Positions 17,972 through 26,349 are shown, counted from the first letter of the stretch. The stretch is DNA of 64,000 nucleotides from Billgrantia ethanolica (GCF_021404305.1 NZ_JABFTX010000002.1:310001-374000); one strand, 5' to 3'. Notes: generated by a model not told the origin, from the sequence alone. Numbers and translations are program-made.

Positions 17972-18895
17972 TCAACTTTTGTCGAAGAAAGAGGCGCCGT
18001 GTGCCTGGCGAGGCTGCAGCAGGTGGTCGACGAGATGTCGGGCCACCACCGGCAGCGTCTCGTAGTGGCGCATCCCGATCACGATTTCTCGGCGCGCCCA
18101 GTCATCGGCCAGCGGAATCAGGCGCAGGCGCAGGTCGCGCAGGTCCTGATAGAGCGTGCGCTGGGGCAGCACGCCGATGCCCATGCCGTGGTGGATCATG
18201 CGGCAGATGGCATCGAAGCTGCGTACCTGGATACGCATGCGCAGGGTGCGACCGGCCTGGTTGGCCTGTTCGTGCAGCAGCGACTGCAGCGAGGTGTCCT
18301 GCTGCAGCCCGACGAAGTCGTACTCGGTGGCCTCGTGCAGGAACAGTCGCTCACGCTGAGAGAGCGGATGATCCTGGGGCGTCACCAGCACCAGTTGGTC
18401 GTGCCGGTAGGGACAAACCTCGAGGCCGTCGGCTGCCACGTGTCCGGCAAAGATACCCACATCGGCGATGCCGTCCTGCACGGCGCTGATCGCTTCGGCG
18501 CTGTTGCGCTCCTGCAGGTCGAGCTTGATCTGCGGGTATTCCCGCGAGAAGGCGCTCAGGTCCTGGGGTAGGAAGGCGATTATCGCCGAGGTATTGGAAT
18601 GGATGCGCACATGGCCCCGCACCCCTTCACCGTATTCGCTGAGCTCCGCCTCGAGGCGGGCGACGTCTTCGAGGATGCGGCGCGCGTGGTGCAGGAAGGC
18701 CTGGCCGGCGGGGGTGAGCTCGACGCCGCGGGAACGGCGATAGAGCAGCTCGCTGCCGACCATGGCTTCGAGATCGCTGACCCGCTTGCTCACGGCGGCG
18801 AGCGCCATGTGCTCGCGCTGCGCGGCTGCCGTCAACTGCCCCTCATCGGCGATGGCGACGAACAGACGAAGGGTGACGAAATCGAAGCGGCGCAT
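17972..18895 (-). CDS. LysR-family transcriptional regulator
   Basis: A 307-residue LysR regulator: winged helix-turn-helix at about residues 3-62 (TLRLFVAIADEGQLTAAAQ, then LAAVSKRVSDLEAMVGSELLYRRSRGVELT) and a C-terminal effector domain. It is divergent from the CoA-transferase gene, with an inverted repeat of LysR type between them. So it most likely controls the plus-strand CoA-transferase/lyase/aconitase set, and perhaps the adjacent TAXI operon. The inducer is probably the transported acid or a product; that is inference. Confidence 0.92.
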   Translation of the reverse strand: MRRFDFVTLRLFVAIADEGQLTAAAQREHMALAAVSKRVSDLEAMVGSELLYRRSRGVELTPAGQAFLHHARRILEDVARLEAELSEYGEGVRGHVRIHSNTSAIIAFLPQDLSAFSREYPQIKLDLQERNSAEAISAVQDGIADVGIFAGHVAADGLEVCPYRHDQLVLVTPQDHPLSQRERLFLHEATEYDFVGLQQDTSLQSLLHEQANQAGRTLRMRIQVRSFDAICRMIHHGMGIGVLPQRTLYQDLRDLRLRLIPLADDWARREIVIGMRHYETLPVVARHLVDHLLQPRQAHGASFFDKS

Positions 18896-18934
18896 GAGTC
18901 AGGCTCCCGGTGCAGTATCGATCATCCTACCCCC

Positions 18935-18955
18935 GGTTTCGTGTTAAGCGAAACC
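18935..18955. promoter_or_regulatory. LysR-type operator
   Basis: GGTTTCG-N7-CGAAACC is a perfect 7-bp inverted repeat with the T-N11-A layout of LysR sites. It is 39 bases upstream of the LysR start and 84 bases upstream of the CoA-transferase start, where autoregulation and divergent activation would be expected. Confidence 0.65.
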
Positions 18956-19039
18956 AGAGTTACCCATTCTCTAATTGTAGGAGCGGTTGCACTGGCACAT
19001 CCTCACTGGAATTCACAGGGTTCTGCCAGGAGGCACTTC

Positions 19040-20245
19040 ATGCCCAGCCCCGCGTCTCGCCAGCTCCCACTGGCCGGTCTCAAGGTTCTCGAACTCGGTC
19101 AGCTGATCGCCGGCCCCTTCGCCACCAAACTGCTGGGCGAGTTCGGCGCCGACGTGATCAAGATCGAGCCGCCGGGCACGGGTGACCCCCTTCGCAAGTG
19201 GCGAATCATCGAGGACGGTACCTCGCTGTGGTGGCATGTTCAGAGCCGCACCAAGCGCTCCATGACGCTGGACCTGCGCAGCCAGGAGGGCCAGGACATG
19301 GTGCGCCGGTTGGCCACCGAAGCCGACGTGGTGGTGGAAAATTTCCGCCCCGGCACGCTCGAGGGCTGGGGGCTCGGCTACGAGGCGCTGGCCGAGCACA
19401 ACCCCGGGCTGATCATGGTGCGCGTCTCCGGCTTCGGCCAGAGCGGCCCCTACCGCGACAAGCCCGGCTTCGGGGTGATCGGCGAGGCCATGGGCGGGCT
19501 GCGCTATCTCACCGGCCAGCCCGGTGAGCCCTCGGTTCGGGTCGGCGTGAGCATCGGCGATTCGCTGTCGGCGCTCTATGCGGTGATCGGCACCCTGCTG
19601 GCGCTGCAGGAGCGCGCCCGCAGCGGCCTCGGCCAGGAGATCGACGTAGCGCTGTACGAGTCCGTGTTCGCCATGATGGAGAGCCTGCTGCCCGAATACG
19701 ACGCTATCGGCGAGATACGCGAGCCCAGCGGCAGCGCCTTGCCGGGCATCACGCCCTCCAACGCCTACCGTACCCGCCACGGCGACTTCGTCTTGATTGC
19801 CGGCAACGGCGACAGCATCTTCAAGCGCCTGATGGGCGTGATCGGCCGCCGCGACCTGGCCGAGGACCCCGGGCTGGCCCACAACGACGGTCGGGCGCGG
19901 CGCGCCGAGGAGATCGATGCCGCCATCGAGGCCTGGACCTGCCAGCGCGACCGCGACGCCATCCTGGCCGCCCTGGACGACGCCCGGGTGCCTTGTGGCT
20001 ATCCCTATACCGCCGCCGATATCGCCAGCGACCCGCACTATCTGGCGCGGGAGATGCTTCAGACCATCACCCGGCCCAACGGCAAGCCGCTCAAGGTGCC
20101 CGGCGTGCTGCCGCGGCTCAGCGCCACCCCCGGGCGTCTGGGCAATGGCGGCCCGGCGCTGGGGCAGCACACCGAGGAGGTGCTCGACGAGCTGGGCATC
20201 GACAGCGAGACCCGCGCCAAACTGCGCGCTGCGGGCATCATCTGA
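19040..20245 (+). CDS. CaiB/BaiF-type (class III) CoA-transferase
   Basis: A 401-residue class III CoA-transferase, moving CoA from a donor such as succinyl-CoA to a carboxylic acid. LKVLELGQLIAGPFATKLLGEFGADVIKIE is the N-terminal family signature. The catalytic Asp is in the segment QEIDVALYESVFAMMESL, and RVSGFGQSGPYRDKPGFGVIGEAMGG follows the family pattern. The ATG at 19040 has AGGAGG 7 bases upstream; the frame is open further up only across the divergent LysR gene. It is 24 bases ahead of the lyase gene. The pairing implies an acid is activated to its CoA ester, then cleaved. Confidence 0.93.
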   Translation: MPSPASRQLPLAGLKVLELGQLIAGPFATKLLGEFGADVIKIEPPGTGDPLRKWRIIEDGTSLWWHVQSRTKRSMTLDLRSQEGQDMVRRLATEADVVVENFRPGTLEGWGLGYEALAEHNPGLIMVRVSGFGQSGPYRDKPGFGVIGEAMGGLRYLTGQPGEPSVRVGVSIGDSLSALYAVIGTLLALQERARSGLGQEIDVALYESVFAMMESLLPEYDAIGEIREPSGSALPGITPSNAYRTRHGDFVLIAGNGDSIFKRLMGVIGRRDLAEDPGLAHNDGRARRAEEIDAAIEAWTCQRDRDAILAALDDARVPCGYPYTAADIASDPHYLAREMLQTITRPNGKPLKVPGVLPRLSATPGRLGNGGPALGQHTEEVLDELGIDSETRAKLRAAGII

Positions 20246-20269
20246 CCCCCGACCGAAACCGGACCCATC

Positions 20270-21196
20270 ATGACCCAACTGCAGATCAATGAGGTGGCGC
20301 CAAGAGACGGCTTCCAGATCGAGGCCACCTTCGTGCCCACCGCGGACAAGATTCGTCTGATCGACGCGCTCTCCGCCACCGGGCTGGCGCGCATCGAGGC
20401 CACCTCCTTCGTCTCGCCCAAGGCGATCCCCAACCTGCGCGATGCGGCCGAGGTCGTGAGCGGCATCCAGCGCCGTGACGACGTGGGCATCACCGTACTG
20501 GTGCCCAACGTCAAAGGGCTGGAGCGGGCGCTGGAGTGCCGGGTGGATGAGGTCAACCTGGTGATGTCGGCGAGCGATTCCCATGGCCAGGCCAACCTGC
20601 GCATGACGCCGGAGCAGTCCCTCGAGCAGTTCGCCGCCATCGTCAAGGGGCTGCGTGGCGATTCCCGCGGCAGCAATGTCTTCGTCAACGCCTCGCTCTC
20701 GACCAGCTTCGGCTGCCCGTTCGAGGGCGAGGTGGCCGAGGCGCGTGTGCTCGAACTGGTGGAGCGCCAGCTGGCGCTGGGCGTGCAGGGGGTGACGCTG
20801 TGCGACACCACCGGCATGGCCAACCCGGCCCAGGTGGCGCGACTCTGCGAGGCGGCGCAGGCGCGCTTCCCCGACGTTCCCTTCACCCTGCACTTCCACA
20901 ATACCCGCGGCATGGGGCTGGCCAATGCCCTGGCCGCCTGGCAGGCGGGCATCGTGCGCTTCGATGCCTCGCTGGGCGGGCTGGGGGGCTGCCCCTACGC
21001 CCCCGGTGCCACCGGCAATGTTTGTACCGAAGATCTGGTGCACATGTTCGAGCAGATGGGCGTCTCGACCGGCGTCGATCTGGACGCGCTGCTGGCGGCC
21101 TCCGCCATGCTGCCGGGGCTGGTGGGTCACGATACCCCCGGGCAGGTGGTGAAGGCCGGCAAGTCGGATCGGCGCTATTCGATGCCGGCCCGCTGA
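20270..21196 (+). CDS. Hydroxymethylglutaryl-CoA lyase family protein
   Basis: A 308-residue TIM-barrel lyase of the DRE-TIM group, cleaving a 3-hydroxyacyl-CoA such as HMG-CoA to acetyl-CoA and a keto acid. Hallmarks are present: EVAPRDGFQIE (catalytic Arg-Asp), NASLSTSFGCPFEGEV, LCDTTGMANP, the metal-binding HFHNTRG, and GLGGCPYAPGATGN with the active-site Cys. With a CoA-transferase upstream and an aconitase-like isomerase downstream, the substrate may be a citramalyl- or alkyl-malyl-type CoA rather than HMG-CoA; this is inference. No leucine-catabolism genes are adjacent. The 3' end lies in a 25-bp tandem duplication that includes the stop. Confidence 0.88.
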   Translation: MTQLQINEVAPRDGFQIEATFVPTADKIRLIDALSATGLARIEATSFVSPKAIPNLRDAAEVVSGIQRRDDVGITVLVPNVKGLERALECRVDEVNLVMSASDSHGQANLRMTPEQSLEQFAAIVKGLRGDSRGSNVFVNASLSTSFGCPFEGEVAEARVLELVERQLALGVQGVTLCDTTGMANPAQVARLCEAAQARFPDVPFTLHFHNTRGMGLANALAAWQAGIVRFDASLGGLGGCPYAPGATGNVCTEDLVHMFEQMGVSTGVDLDALLAASAMLPGLVGHDTPGQVVKAGKSDRRYSMPAR

Positions 21197-21247
21197 CACC
21201 GGCGCAATGCCGGCCCGCTGATACCGGCGCCATGCCGGTCCGCCGAG
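21181..21247. repeat. 25-bp tandem repeat across the lyase stop codon
   Basis: Units 21181-21205 and 21206-21230 differ at 2 of 25 positions, and a diverged partial third unit runs to 21247. Each full unit carries the codons for the last residues and a TGA, so the stop has been copied. It fills the gap before the aconitase-like gene. Confidence 0.75.
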
Positions 21248-21287
21248 GCTGACGCCCCAGACTCACCGTGACAGGAGACCAACAACA

Positions 21288-23273
21288 ATGACGGCACCAT
21301 CCACGCCCCTCAACCTGGCCCAGCAGCTGATCCGCGACCATCTCGTCGACGGCGAGATGACGCCGGGCAGCGAGATCGCTCTGCGCATCGATCAGGCTCT
21401 GCTGCAAGACGTGCTCGGCACCCTGGTGATGCTCGAGCTCGAAGCCATGGGGCTCGACCGGGTGAAGACCCAGCCCAGCGTGCAGTACATCGACCATGGC
21501 CTGGTCCAGGCCGACAACCTCAACGCCGAAACCTACCTATTTCTCAAGAGTGCCTGCGAGCGCTTCGGCGTGTGGTACTCCGGGCCGGGCAACGGCATCA
21601 GCCATCCGGTGCACATGGAGCACTTCGGCATTCCCGGCCAGTCCATCGTCGGCTGCGACAGCCACACCACCGCGGCCGGCTCGCTGGGCATGCTGGCCAT
21701 CGGCGCCGGTGGCATCGAAGTCGCCATGGCCATGGCCGGGGAGCCGCTCTACCTGACCATGCCCGAGATCTGGGGCATTCGCTTGGAGGGCAGCCTGCCC
21801 GACTGGGTCTCGGCCAAGGATGCGGTTCTCGAACTGCTGCGGCGTCACGGCGTAGCTGGCGGCAAGAACACCATCATCGAATACTACGGTCCGGGCCTGG
21901 CGAACCTCTCCGCCATGGATCGCCACGTACTGGCCAACATGGGCACCGAGATGGGAGCCACCGCCACGGTTTTTCCCTGCGACGAGGAGACCCGGCGCTT
22001 CCTCGCGTCCCGCGGCCGCGAGGCGGACTGGAAGCCGCTGGCGGCCGAGTCCGGTTGCAGCTACGACCGTGAAGAGGTGCTCGACCTGTCGTCTCTCGAG
22101 CCGTTGATCGCGCTACCCTCCAGCCCCGACAAGGTGGTGCCGGTGCGCGAGGTGGTCGGTGAGCCGCTGCACCAGGCCTATATCGGCTCCTCGGGCAATC
22201 CCGGCTATCGCGACTTTGCGGTGGTGGCCGAGATGGTCCGCGGGCGCACCGTGGCCGATGGCGTCTCGCTGGATATCAATCCATCCTCGCGCCAGGTGCT
22301 GGCAACGCTGATCCGCGACGACTATCTCGCCGATCTGGTAGCCAGCGGGGCGCGATTGCACCAGACCGGCTGCAACGGCTGTATCGGCATGGGCCAGGCC
22401 CCGGCGGTGGGGCGCAACAGCCTGCGCACCGTGCCGCGCAACTTTCCGGGGCGCTCCGGCACCCGTGAGGACAGCGTGTTTTTGTGCAGCCCGGAGACCG
22501 CCACCGCCTCGGCGCTGGCCGGCACCATCGCCGACCCGCGCAGCCTCGACATGCCCTATCCGCGCATCGCCGAGCCCGCGCAGATGGTGGTCAACCGCGA
22601 TGTGTTCGTGGCGCCGCTGCCGTTGGCCGAGGCGCGCCTCAAGCCGCTGCAGAAGACCGACAACACCCCGGCCCTGCCGGAGCTCGCCGCGCTGCCCGAC
22701 ACCCTCGAGGTGCCGGTGCTGCTGGTAACCGGCGACAACATTTCCACCGACGACATCATGCCGGCCGGGCAGCGGGTCATGCCCTACTGGAGCAGCGTCT
22801 ACGCCTCGGCGCCGTTCACCTTCGAGGCGGTGGATGCCGACTACGCGCGCCGCGCCGAGAACACGCGCACGCTGGGCGGCCACGCCATCGTTGGGGGGCA
22901 CAACTACGGCCAGGGCTCGAGCCGCGAGAACGCTGCCCTGGTACCCCGGTACCTCGGCCTGCAGGCGGTACTGGCCAAGAGCTTCGCGCGTATTCACTGG
23001 CAGAACCTGATCTGCTTCGGCGCGCTGCCGCTGAGCTTCATCGATGCACAGGATTACGACCGCCTCGAGCAGGGCGACAGCCTGGTGATTCACGATCTGC
23101 ATGCCCAGCTTGCCGCCGGGGCCGAACTCACCGCCGAGGTGGTGGGCAAGGGCGCGTTTCGTCTGCACCATGGCCTGACTCCGCGTCAGCGTGAGCTGCT
23201 GGCCTGTGGCGGGGTCATCAACCATATTCGTCGTGCTAAAGGGGCCTCGGCGGGAGCGGCAGATGCATCGTGA
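21288..23273 (+). CDS. Aconitase-family hydratase (short, Aquifex-type)
   Basis: A 661-residue aconitase-superfamily protein with both large and swivelling domains in one chain: VGCDSHTTAAGSLG, TGCNGCIGMGQAPAVG and GGHNYGQGSSRENAALVPRYLG. It would isomerise a hydroxy di- or tricarboxylic acid through the unsaturated acid. The place where aconitases carry the first [4Fe-4S] cysteine (GSCTN) reads I-G-S-S-G-N, so only the later C-x-x-C ligands remain. I think this is shared by a subfamily, but cannot confirm it. Its place behind a CoA-transferase and an HMGL-type lyase argues for a dedicated catabolic step, not the Krebs cycle. Confidence 0.88.
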   Translation: MTAPSTPLNLAQQLIRDHLVDGEMTPGSEIALRIDQALLQDVLGTLVMLELEAMGLDRVKTQPSVQYIDHGLVQADNLNAETYLFLKSACERFGVWYSGPGNGISHPVHMEHFGIPGQSIVGCDSHTTAAGSLGMLAIGAGGIEVAMAMAGEPLYLTMPEIWGIRLEGSLPDWVSAKDAVLELLRRHGVAGGKNTIIEYYGPGLANLSAMDRHVLANMGTEMGATATVFPCDEETRRFLASRGREADWKPLAAESGCSYDREEVLDLSSLEPLIALPSSPDKVVPVREVVGEPLHQAYIGSSGNPGYRDFAVVAEMVRGRTVADGVSLDINPSSRQVLATLIRDDYLADLVASGARLHQTGCNGCIGMGQAPAVGRNSLRTVPRNFPGRSGTREDSVFLCSPETATASALAGTIADPRSLDMPYPRIAEPAQMVVNRDVFVAPLPLAEARLKPLQKTDNTPALPELAALPDTLEVPVLLVTGDNISTDDIMPAGQRVMPYWSSVYASAPFTFEAVDADYARRAENTRTLGGHAIVGGHNYGQGSSRENAALVPRYLGLQAVLAKSFARIHWQNLICFGALPLSFIDAQDYDRLEQGDSLVIHDLHAQLAAGAELTAEVVGKGAFRLHHGLTPRQRELLACGGVINHIRRAKGASAGAADAS

Positions 23274-23393
23274 TCGTAAGGTTGGTATACCGAAGGGTCG
23301 CGTTGGCCGGGGCCATTGATGCTTGTGGCCGGCCGCATTGCGCTGTCGCCAATACATCGATCATGGCGTAACGCAAGGGAATAGGATGATGTA

Positions 23394-23442
23394 GAATAAT
23401 CGATTATTCCCTGTTGACAGATTTTTACCGCTTGGCTAGGCT
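23394..23442 (+). promoter_or_regulatory. AT palindrome and promoter for the DUF2294-like gene
   Basis: A perfect 16-bp palindrome, GAATAATCGATTATTC (23394-23409), lies 4 bases upstream of TTGACA (23414-23419). TAGGCT follows after 17 bases. This is a good -35/-10 pair with an operator-like site abutting it. It stands out against the GC-rich surroundings. Confidence 0.6.
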
Positions 23443-23511
23443 GGACCTTGCATGAGAGTGGTATACCAGATGTCCTCTGGAAGCCAGCCGGATCGAGATG
23501 AGGTCGACCCC

Positions 23512-23925
23512 ATGAGCGCCTTGAGCAGCGACTTCTCGAGCATAGGTTCCACACATGCCGATACCTCGGGTATCGGTTCGCTGGGCCAGCTCAAGCAGGA
23601 ACTGATCAAGGACTACAACGAGGTCAACCATCGCATCTTCGGCATCGGCGTGGTGCGTCAGAAGGTGGACATCGCGGGCGACAGGATTCTCGTCATCGCC
23701 TTGCACAAACGGGTACCGGCGCTTGGTTACCTCAATGTGCTCAACAGCAACGTGAGCGAGCTGGCCGACCACTATCTCATCAAGGGATTCAAGCACGAGT
23801 TCAAGCAGCTTCTGGTGGCGAAGTATGGCTTCGAGGTCCTGTCCATCTTCAAGGACTACGACGCCGAAGCCGAGCTTTCCGCCACGGTGGTGGTACTGAA
23901 GAAGGATGTGCGCGACTACCTCTGA
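23512..23925 (+). CDS. DUF2294 (MpsC-like) domain protein, tentative
   Basis: A 137-residue soluble protein of unknown function. The pattern from residue ~25 (LKQELIKDYNEVNHRIFGIGVVRQKVDIAGDRILVIAL, then FKQLLVAKYGFEVLSIFKDYD and VVVLKKDV) resembles the DUF2294/MpsC-like family. It has the same order of helix, G-x-G turn, strands and helix, but I cannot run a profile. There is no signal peptide or membrane segment. The ATG at 23512 has GAGGT 8 bases upstream; ATGs at 23452 and 23470 would add an unstructured tail. It has its own promoter and is followed by the nif3-type leader. Confidence 0.6.
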   Translation: MSALSSDFSSIGSTHADTSGIGSLGQLKQELIKDYNEVNHRIFGIGVVRQKVDIAGDRILVIALHKRVPALGYLNVLNSNVSELADHYLIKGFKHEFKQLLVAKYGFEVLSIFKDYDAEAELSATVVVLKKDVRDYL

Positions 23926-24064
23926 CGCTCAGCGTCGGGCATGGTCCGCAACTCCGCAGGCAAGACTGACTGGTGATGTGAACTCGCCCTGAGAAGGCGA
24001 GTGCTCGAGACCGTCAGCGCAGTTTGAGGCATTACGCCTCTCGCTGTGCTGGCGGTCTTTTTTT
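23924..24064 (+). terminator. Structured leader ending in an intrinsic terminator before the NIF3-like gene
   Basis: Three hairpins follow the DUF2294-like gene: GACGC/GCGTC (23924-23936), CTCGCC-N7-GGCGAG (23983-24001), and a 10-bp stem GACCGTCAGC/GCTGGCGGTC (24009-24057) enclosing GAGGC/GCCTC and ending in seven T (24058-24064). Only 24 bases separate the T-tract from the next ATG, too few for a promoter. So the downstream operon is read through this terminator or controlled by it. I do not recognise a known riboswitch class. Confidence 0.65.
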
Positions 24065-24088
24065 ATGGCTGATGCGAGGAGAACAACG

Positions 24089-25111
24089 ATGGCCAAGGTA
24101 GCGGATATCGTCAATGCGATGAGCGTGATCACGGGCGGCAGGACGGTGTCGTCCATGGAGGAGGTGAAGAGCGGCAAGCACCCCTTCGTGATCATGAAAT
24201 CGTCGGGAATCTACGGCAAGGAGGTGCTGGAGATCCCGGGGCTGATCTACGGCGACCCCAACAAGGAAGTGAAGAAGGTCGCCGTGTGCATGACCATGAC
24301 GGAGCTGGTGATCGAGCTGGCCGGGGCCACCGGGGTGGATGCCGTGGTGGCGCATCACCCCATTGCCGATGCCGCCAGCTGCGGCGGGGTGACGCTGAAG
24401 AACTATCTCGATCTCTACGACGTGGCGGGGCTGGAGTGTCACGAGGCGTTTCACGGCCTGCACCCGGGCATCCCCTTCCTGCACGGGCACAAGGTGGAGA
24501 AGGGCAGCATCTCCTACGGTGGCGTTCACGGCAACATCATGTTCGTGGGGCGTGCGCTGCCGGGCGTAGCCACCCTGGGCGACATCCTCGACCGCCTGGA
24601 CGGCTACATGGCGCTGGATCAGGATCGCGCGCTGCTGGCGGAGGAGCGGCTGGTGCGCGGTATCGACGAGATCCGCGAAACCAGCGTGGAGACCCGCGGC
24701 TTCATCCATCTGGGCGAGCGTGACAGTCCGGTCGAGCACATCCTGCACATCTTTCCGCACACCGGCTTCTCGCCGGAGAACCTGCGTCAGGCGGTGGCCG
24801 AGAACCCCGGCGTGGATACCGTGCTGGCCTCGATCAGCCGCGTCTATGCCGGCCACGCGCTGATCGAGACGGCCCGGGAGCTGGGCCTCAACTTCCTGGT
24901 CGGCAACTGCCACGTGATGGAGATCCTCGAGAACGGCCTGCCCCTGGCCTACGCCCTCGACGAGCTGCTCGAAGGCGTGGAAGTGGTGCTGTTCCGCGAC
25001 CGGGTCACTTCGACGCCGGTGCGCCGGGTGGGCAACGAGGCGATGCAGGCCTACGCCCGGGAGATGTCGGCGAGTCACCTGCTGGGCAAGCATGCATTGA
25101 GCGAGACATGA
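24089..25111 (+). CDS. NIF3-like dinuclear metal centre protein
   Basis: A 340-residue protein of the NIF3/YbgI superfamily. The metal-binding HH of VDAVVAHHPIAD and a later His/Glu region are typical, but the order differs from the GTP cyclohydrolase-like YbgI, and this longer form is often found beside membrane gate proteins. The biochemical role is not established. The start at 24089 has AGGAG at 8-base spacing; an upstream ATG at 24065 lies in the terminator tail. It is followed after 75 bases by the gate-domain gene on the same strand, probably one operon. Confidence 0.8.
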   Translation: MAKVADIVNAMSVITGGRTVSSMEEVKSGKHPFVIMKSSGIYGKEVLEIPGLIYGDPNKEVKKVAVCMTMTELVIELAGATGVDAVVAHHPIADAASCGGVTLKNYLDLYDVAGLECHEAFHGLHPGIPFLHGHKVEKGSISYGGVHGNIMFVGRALPGVATLGDILDRLDGYMALDQDRALLAEERLVRGIDEIRETSVETRGFIHLGERDSPVEHILHIFPHTGFSPENLRQAVAENPGVDTVLASISRVYAGHALIETARELGLNFLVGNCHVMEILENGLPLAYALDELLEGVEVVLFRDRVTSTPVRRVGNEAMQAYAREMSASHLLGKHALSET

Positions 25112-25146
25112 CGGCGCCACTTGCCGTTATGCTCTCCCCAAGCGCC

Positions 25147-25174
25147 CATTCAATAACAGTCATTCAATAACAAT
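25147..25174. repeat. 14-bp tandem duplication before the gate-domain gene
   Basis: CATTCAATAACAGT (25147-25160) is followed directly by CATTCAATAACAAT (25161-25174), ending just upstream of the ribosome binding site at about 25175. Confidence 0.7.
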
Positions 25175-25186
25175 AGAGGCACTGTC

Positions 25187-26308
25187 ATGAAAACCACCGT
25201 GACTACCCCTGAAGACTCCAGCCCGGACAAGAAGGAACTCGGGCTACCGGCCAACAAGCGGGCGTGGAAACGCATCGAAGTGGTCGGCATCGTGCTGCTG
25301 TGCATCTGCCTGTTGATGCTGCTGCTCTCGCCCACCAGCCTCTCGGGGCTGTTCAACGCCATTCTCAACTCCGTGCGACCGGTGGTGGTAGACGTCTTCC
25401 TCACCGGCGTGGTCGGCACGGCCATCATCGTCAGTGTGATCATCGGCCGACTGCTGGAGCGACTGGGCTTCACCGATGCTCTGGTGCGCATCTTCGTGCC
25501 CGCCATGAAGCTGCTGGGCGTCAACCCGGCGGTGATCATCCCGAGCGTCTACAACATCTTCGGCGACATCAACGCGGCGGGTAAGATCTCCGGCCCGATC
25601 CTCAAGAGGGCGGGGGCCACCAAGGACGAGCAGAAGCTGGCCGTGGCCACCATGGTGCAGTCGCAGCAGTCGTTCTCCACCTTCATGCTGGGGCTGATGG
25701 CGCTGACCTTTGCCGGGGTCAACGTCTTTGCCGTGGTGCTGCTGGCGGTGTTCCTGCCGCTGGTGATCGTGCCGCTGATCCTGTCGAAAACGCTCTATCG
25801 TGACGTCAAGCGGGTCGAGATCGGTCATCTGCCGACCTTCACGCCCGAGCGCGACTTCATGCCCACGCTGTTCAGCGCCGCGCGGGAAGGCGTGGAGCTG
25901 CTGCTGCTGATCCTGATTCCCGCCGTGGCGCTGGTCTTCGCGGTGATCGGTGTGCTCGACTACATCGGCGTCTGGGCGCCGATCGAGACGGGCCTGGGCA
26001 AGGTCATGCTGCTGTTCAACATCCATCCGGAAACCGGCGTGCTGTCGGTGCTGGTGAGCCCGACGCTGGCCATGGGCCAGTTGCAGAGCATCGCTGCCGA
26101 TCTCGATCCCTCGCTGGTGGTAGGGTCGTTCGTGCTGGCTTCCTCTGGCCTGCCGCTCTCCGCCGTGTTCGGCCAGGTGCCGGTGGTATGGGCGGAGAGT
26201 TCCGACCTTTCCGAGCGTGAGGCCATGGGCGCTGCGGTGCTGGGCATCGTCATGCGCCTGGGTACCGCCTTCCTGATCGCTTTCTTCGTCACGCCGCTGG
26301 TGGTGTGA
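25187..26308 (+). CDS. Gate-domain (nucleoside recognition, CD0519-type) membrane protein
   Basis: A 373-residue inner-membrane protein with about nine or ten hydrophobic segments. The region VVVDVFLTGVVGTAIIVSVI to NPAVIIPSVYNIFGDINAAGKISGPIL resembles the Gate/nucleoside-recognition domain found in nucleoside transporters and spore-maturation proteins. It carries a charged 30-residue N-terminal cytosolic tail. It is next to the NIF3-like gene, a pairing I recall from other genomes, suggesting a transport or metal-linked function that is not established. GAGG 9 bases upstream of the ATG. Confidence 0.75.
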   Translation: MKTTVTTPEDSSPDKKELGLPANKRAWKRIEVVGIVLLCICLLMLLLSPTSLSGLFNAILNSVRPVVVDVFLTGVVGTAIIVSVIIGRLLERLGFTDALVRIFVPAMKLLGVNPAVIIPSVYNIFGDINAAGKISGPILKRAGATKDEQKLAVATMVQSQQSFSTFMLGLMALTFAGVNVFAVVLLAVFLPLVIVPLILSKTLYRDVKRVEIGHLPTFTPERDFMPTLFSAAREGVELLLLILIPAVALVFAVIGVLDYIGVWAPIETGLGKVMLLFNIHPETGVLSVLVSPTLAMGQLQSIAADLDPSLVVGSFVLASSGLPLSAVFGQVPVVWAESSDLSEREAMGAAVLGIVMRLGTAFLIAFFVTPLVV

Positions 26309-26320
26309 TTCGCTCATACG

Positions 26321-26349
26321 GGTGCCACTGCCAGCATGGTGGTGGCACC
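26321..26349 (+). terminator. Hairpin after the gate-domain gene
   Basis: GGTGCCAC pairs with GTGGCACC around 13 bases, 12 bases beyond the stop. The following bases are not T-rich, so it is less convincing than the hairpin at 26392. Confidence 0.4.

Noticed and set aside
19013-21199. A 728-codon open frame on the minus strand, opposite the CoA-transferase and lyase genes
   Set aside because: It is the antisense shadow of high-GC coding sequence: composition is Gly/Ala/His/Gln-rich, no domain is recognisable, and the plus-strand proteins match known families throughout.
24009-24064. A TPP-type riboswitch, prompted by CTGAGA in the upstream hairpin loop
   Set aside because: CTGAGA lies inside a simple hairpin loop and the other conserved TPP elements are missing, so I call only an unassigned structured leader.
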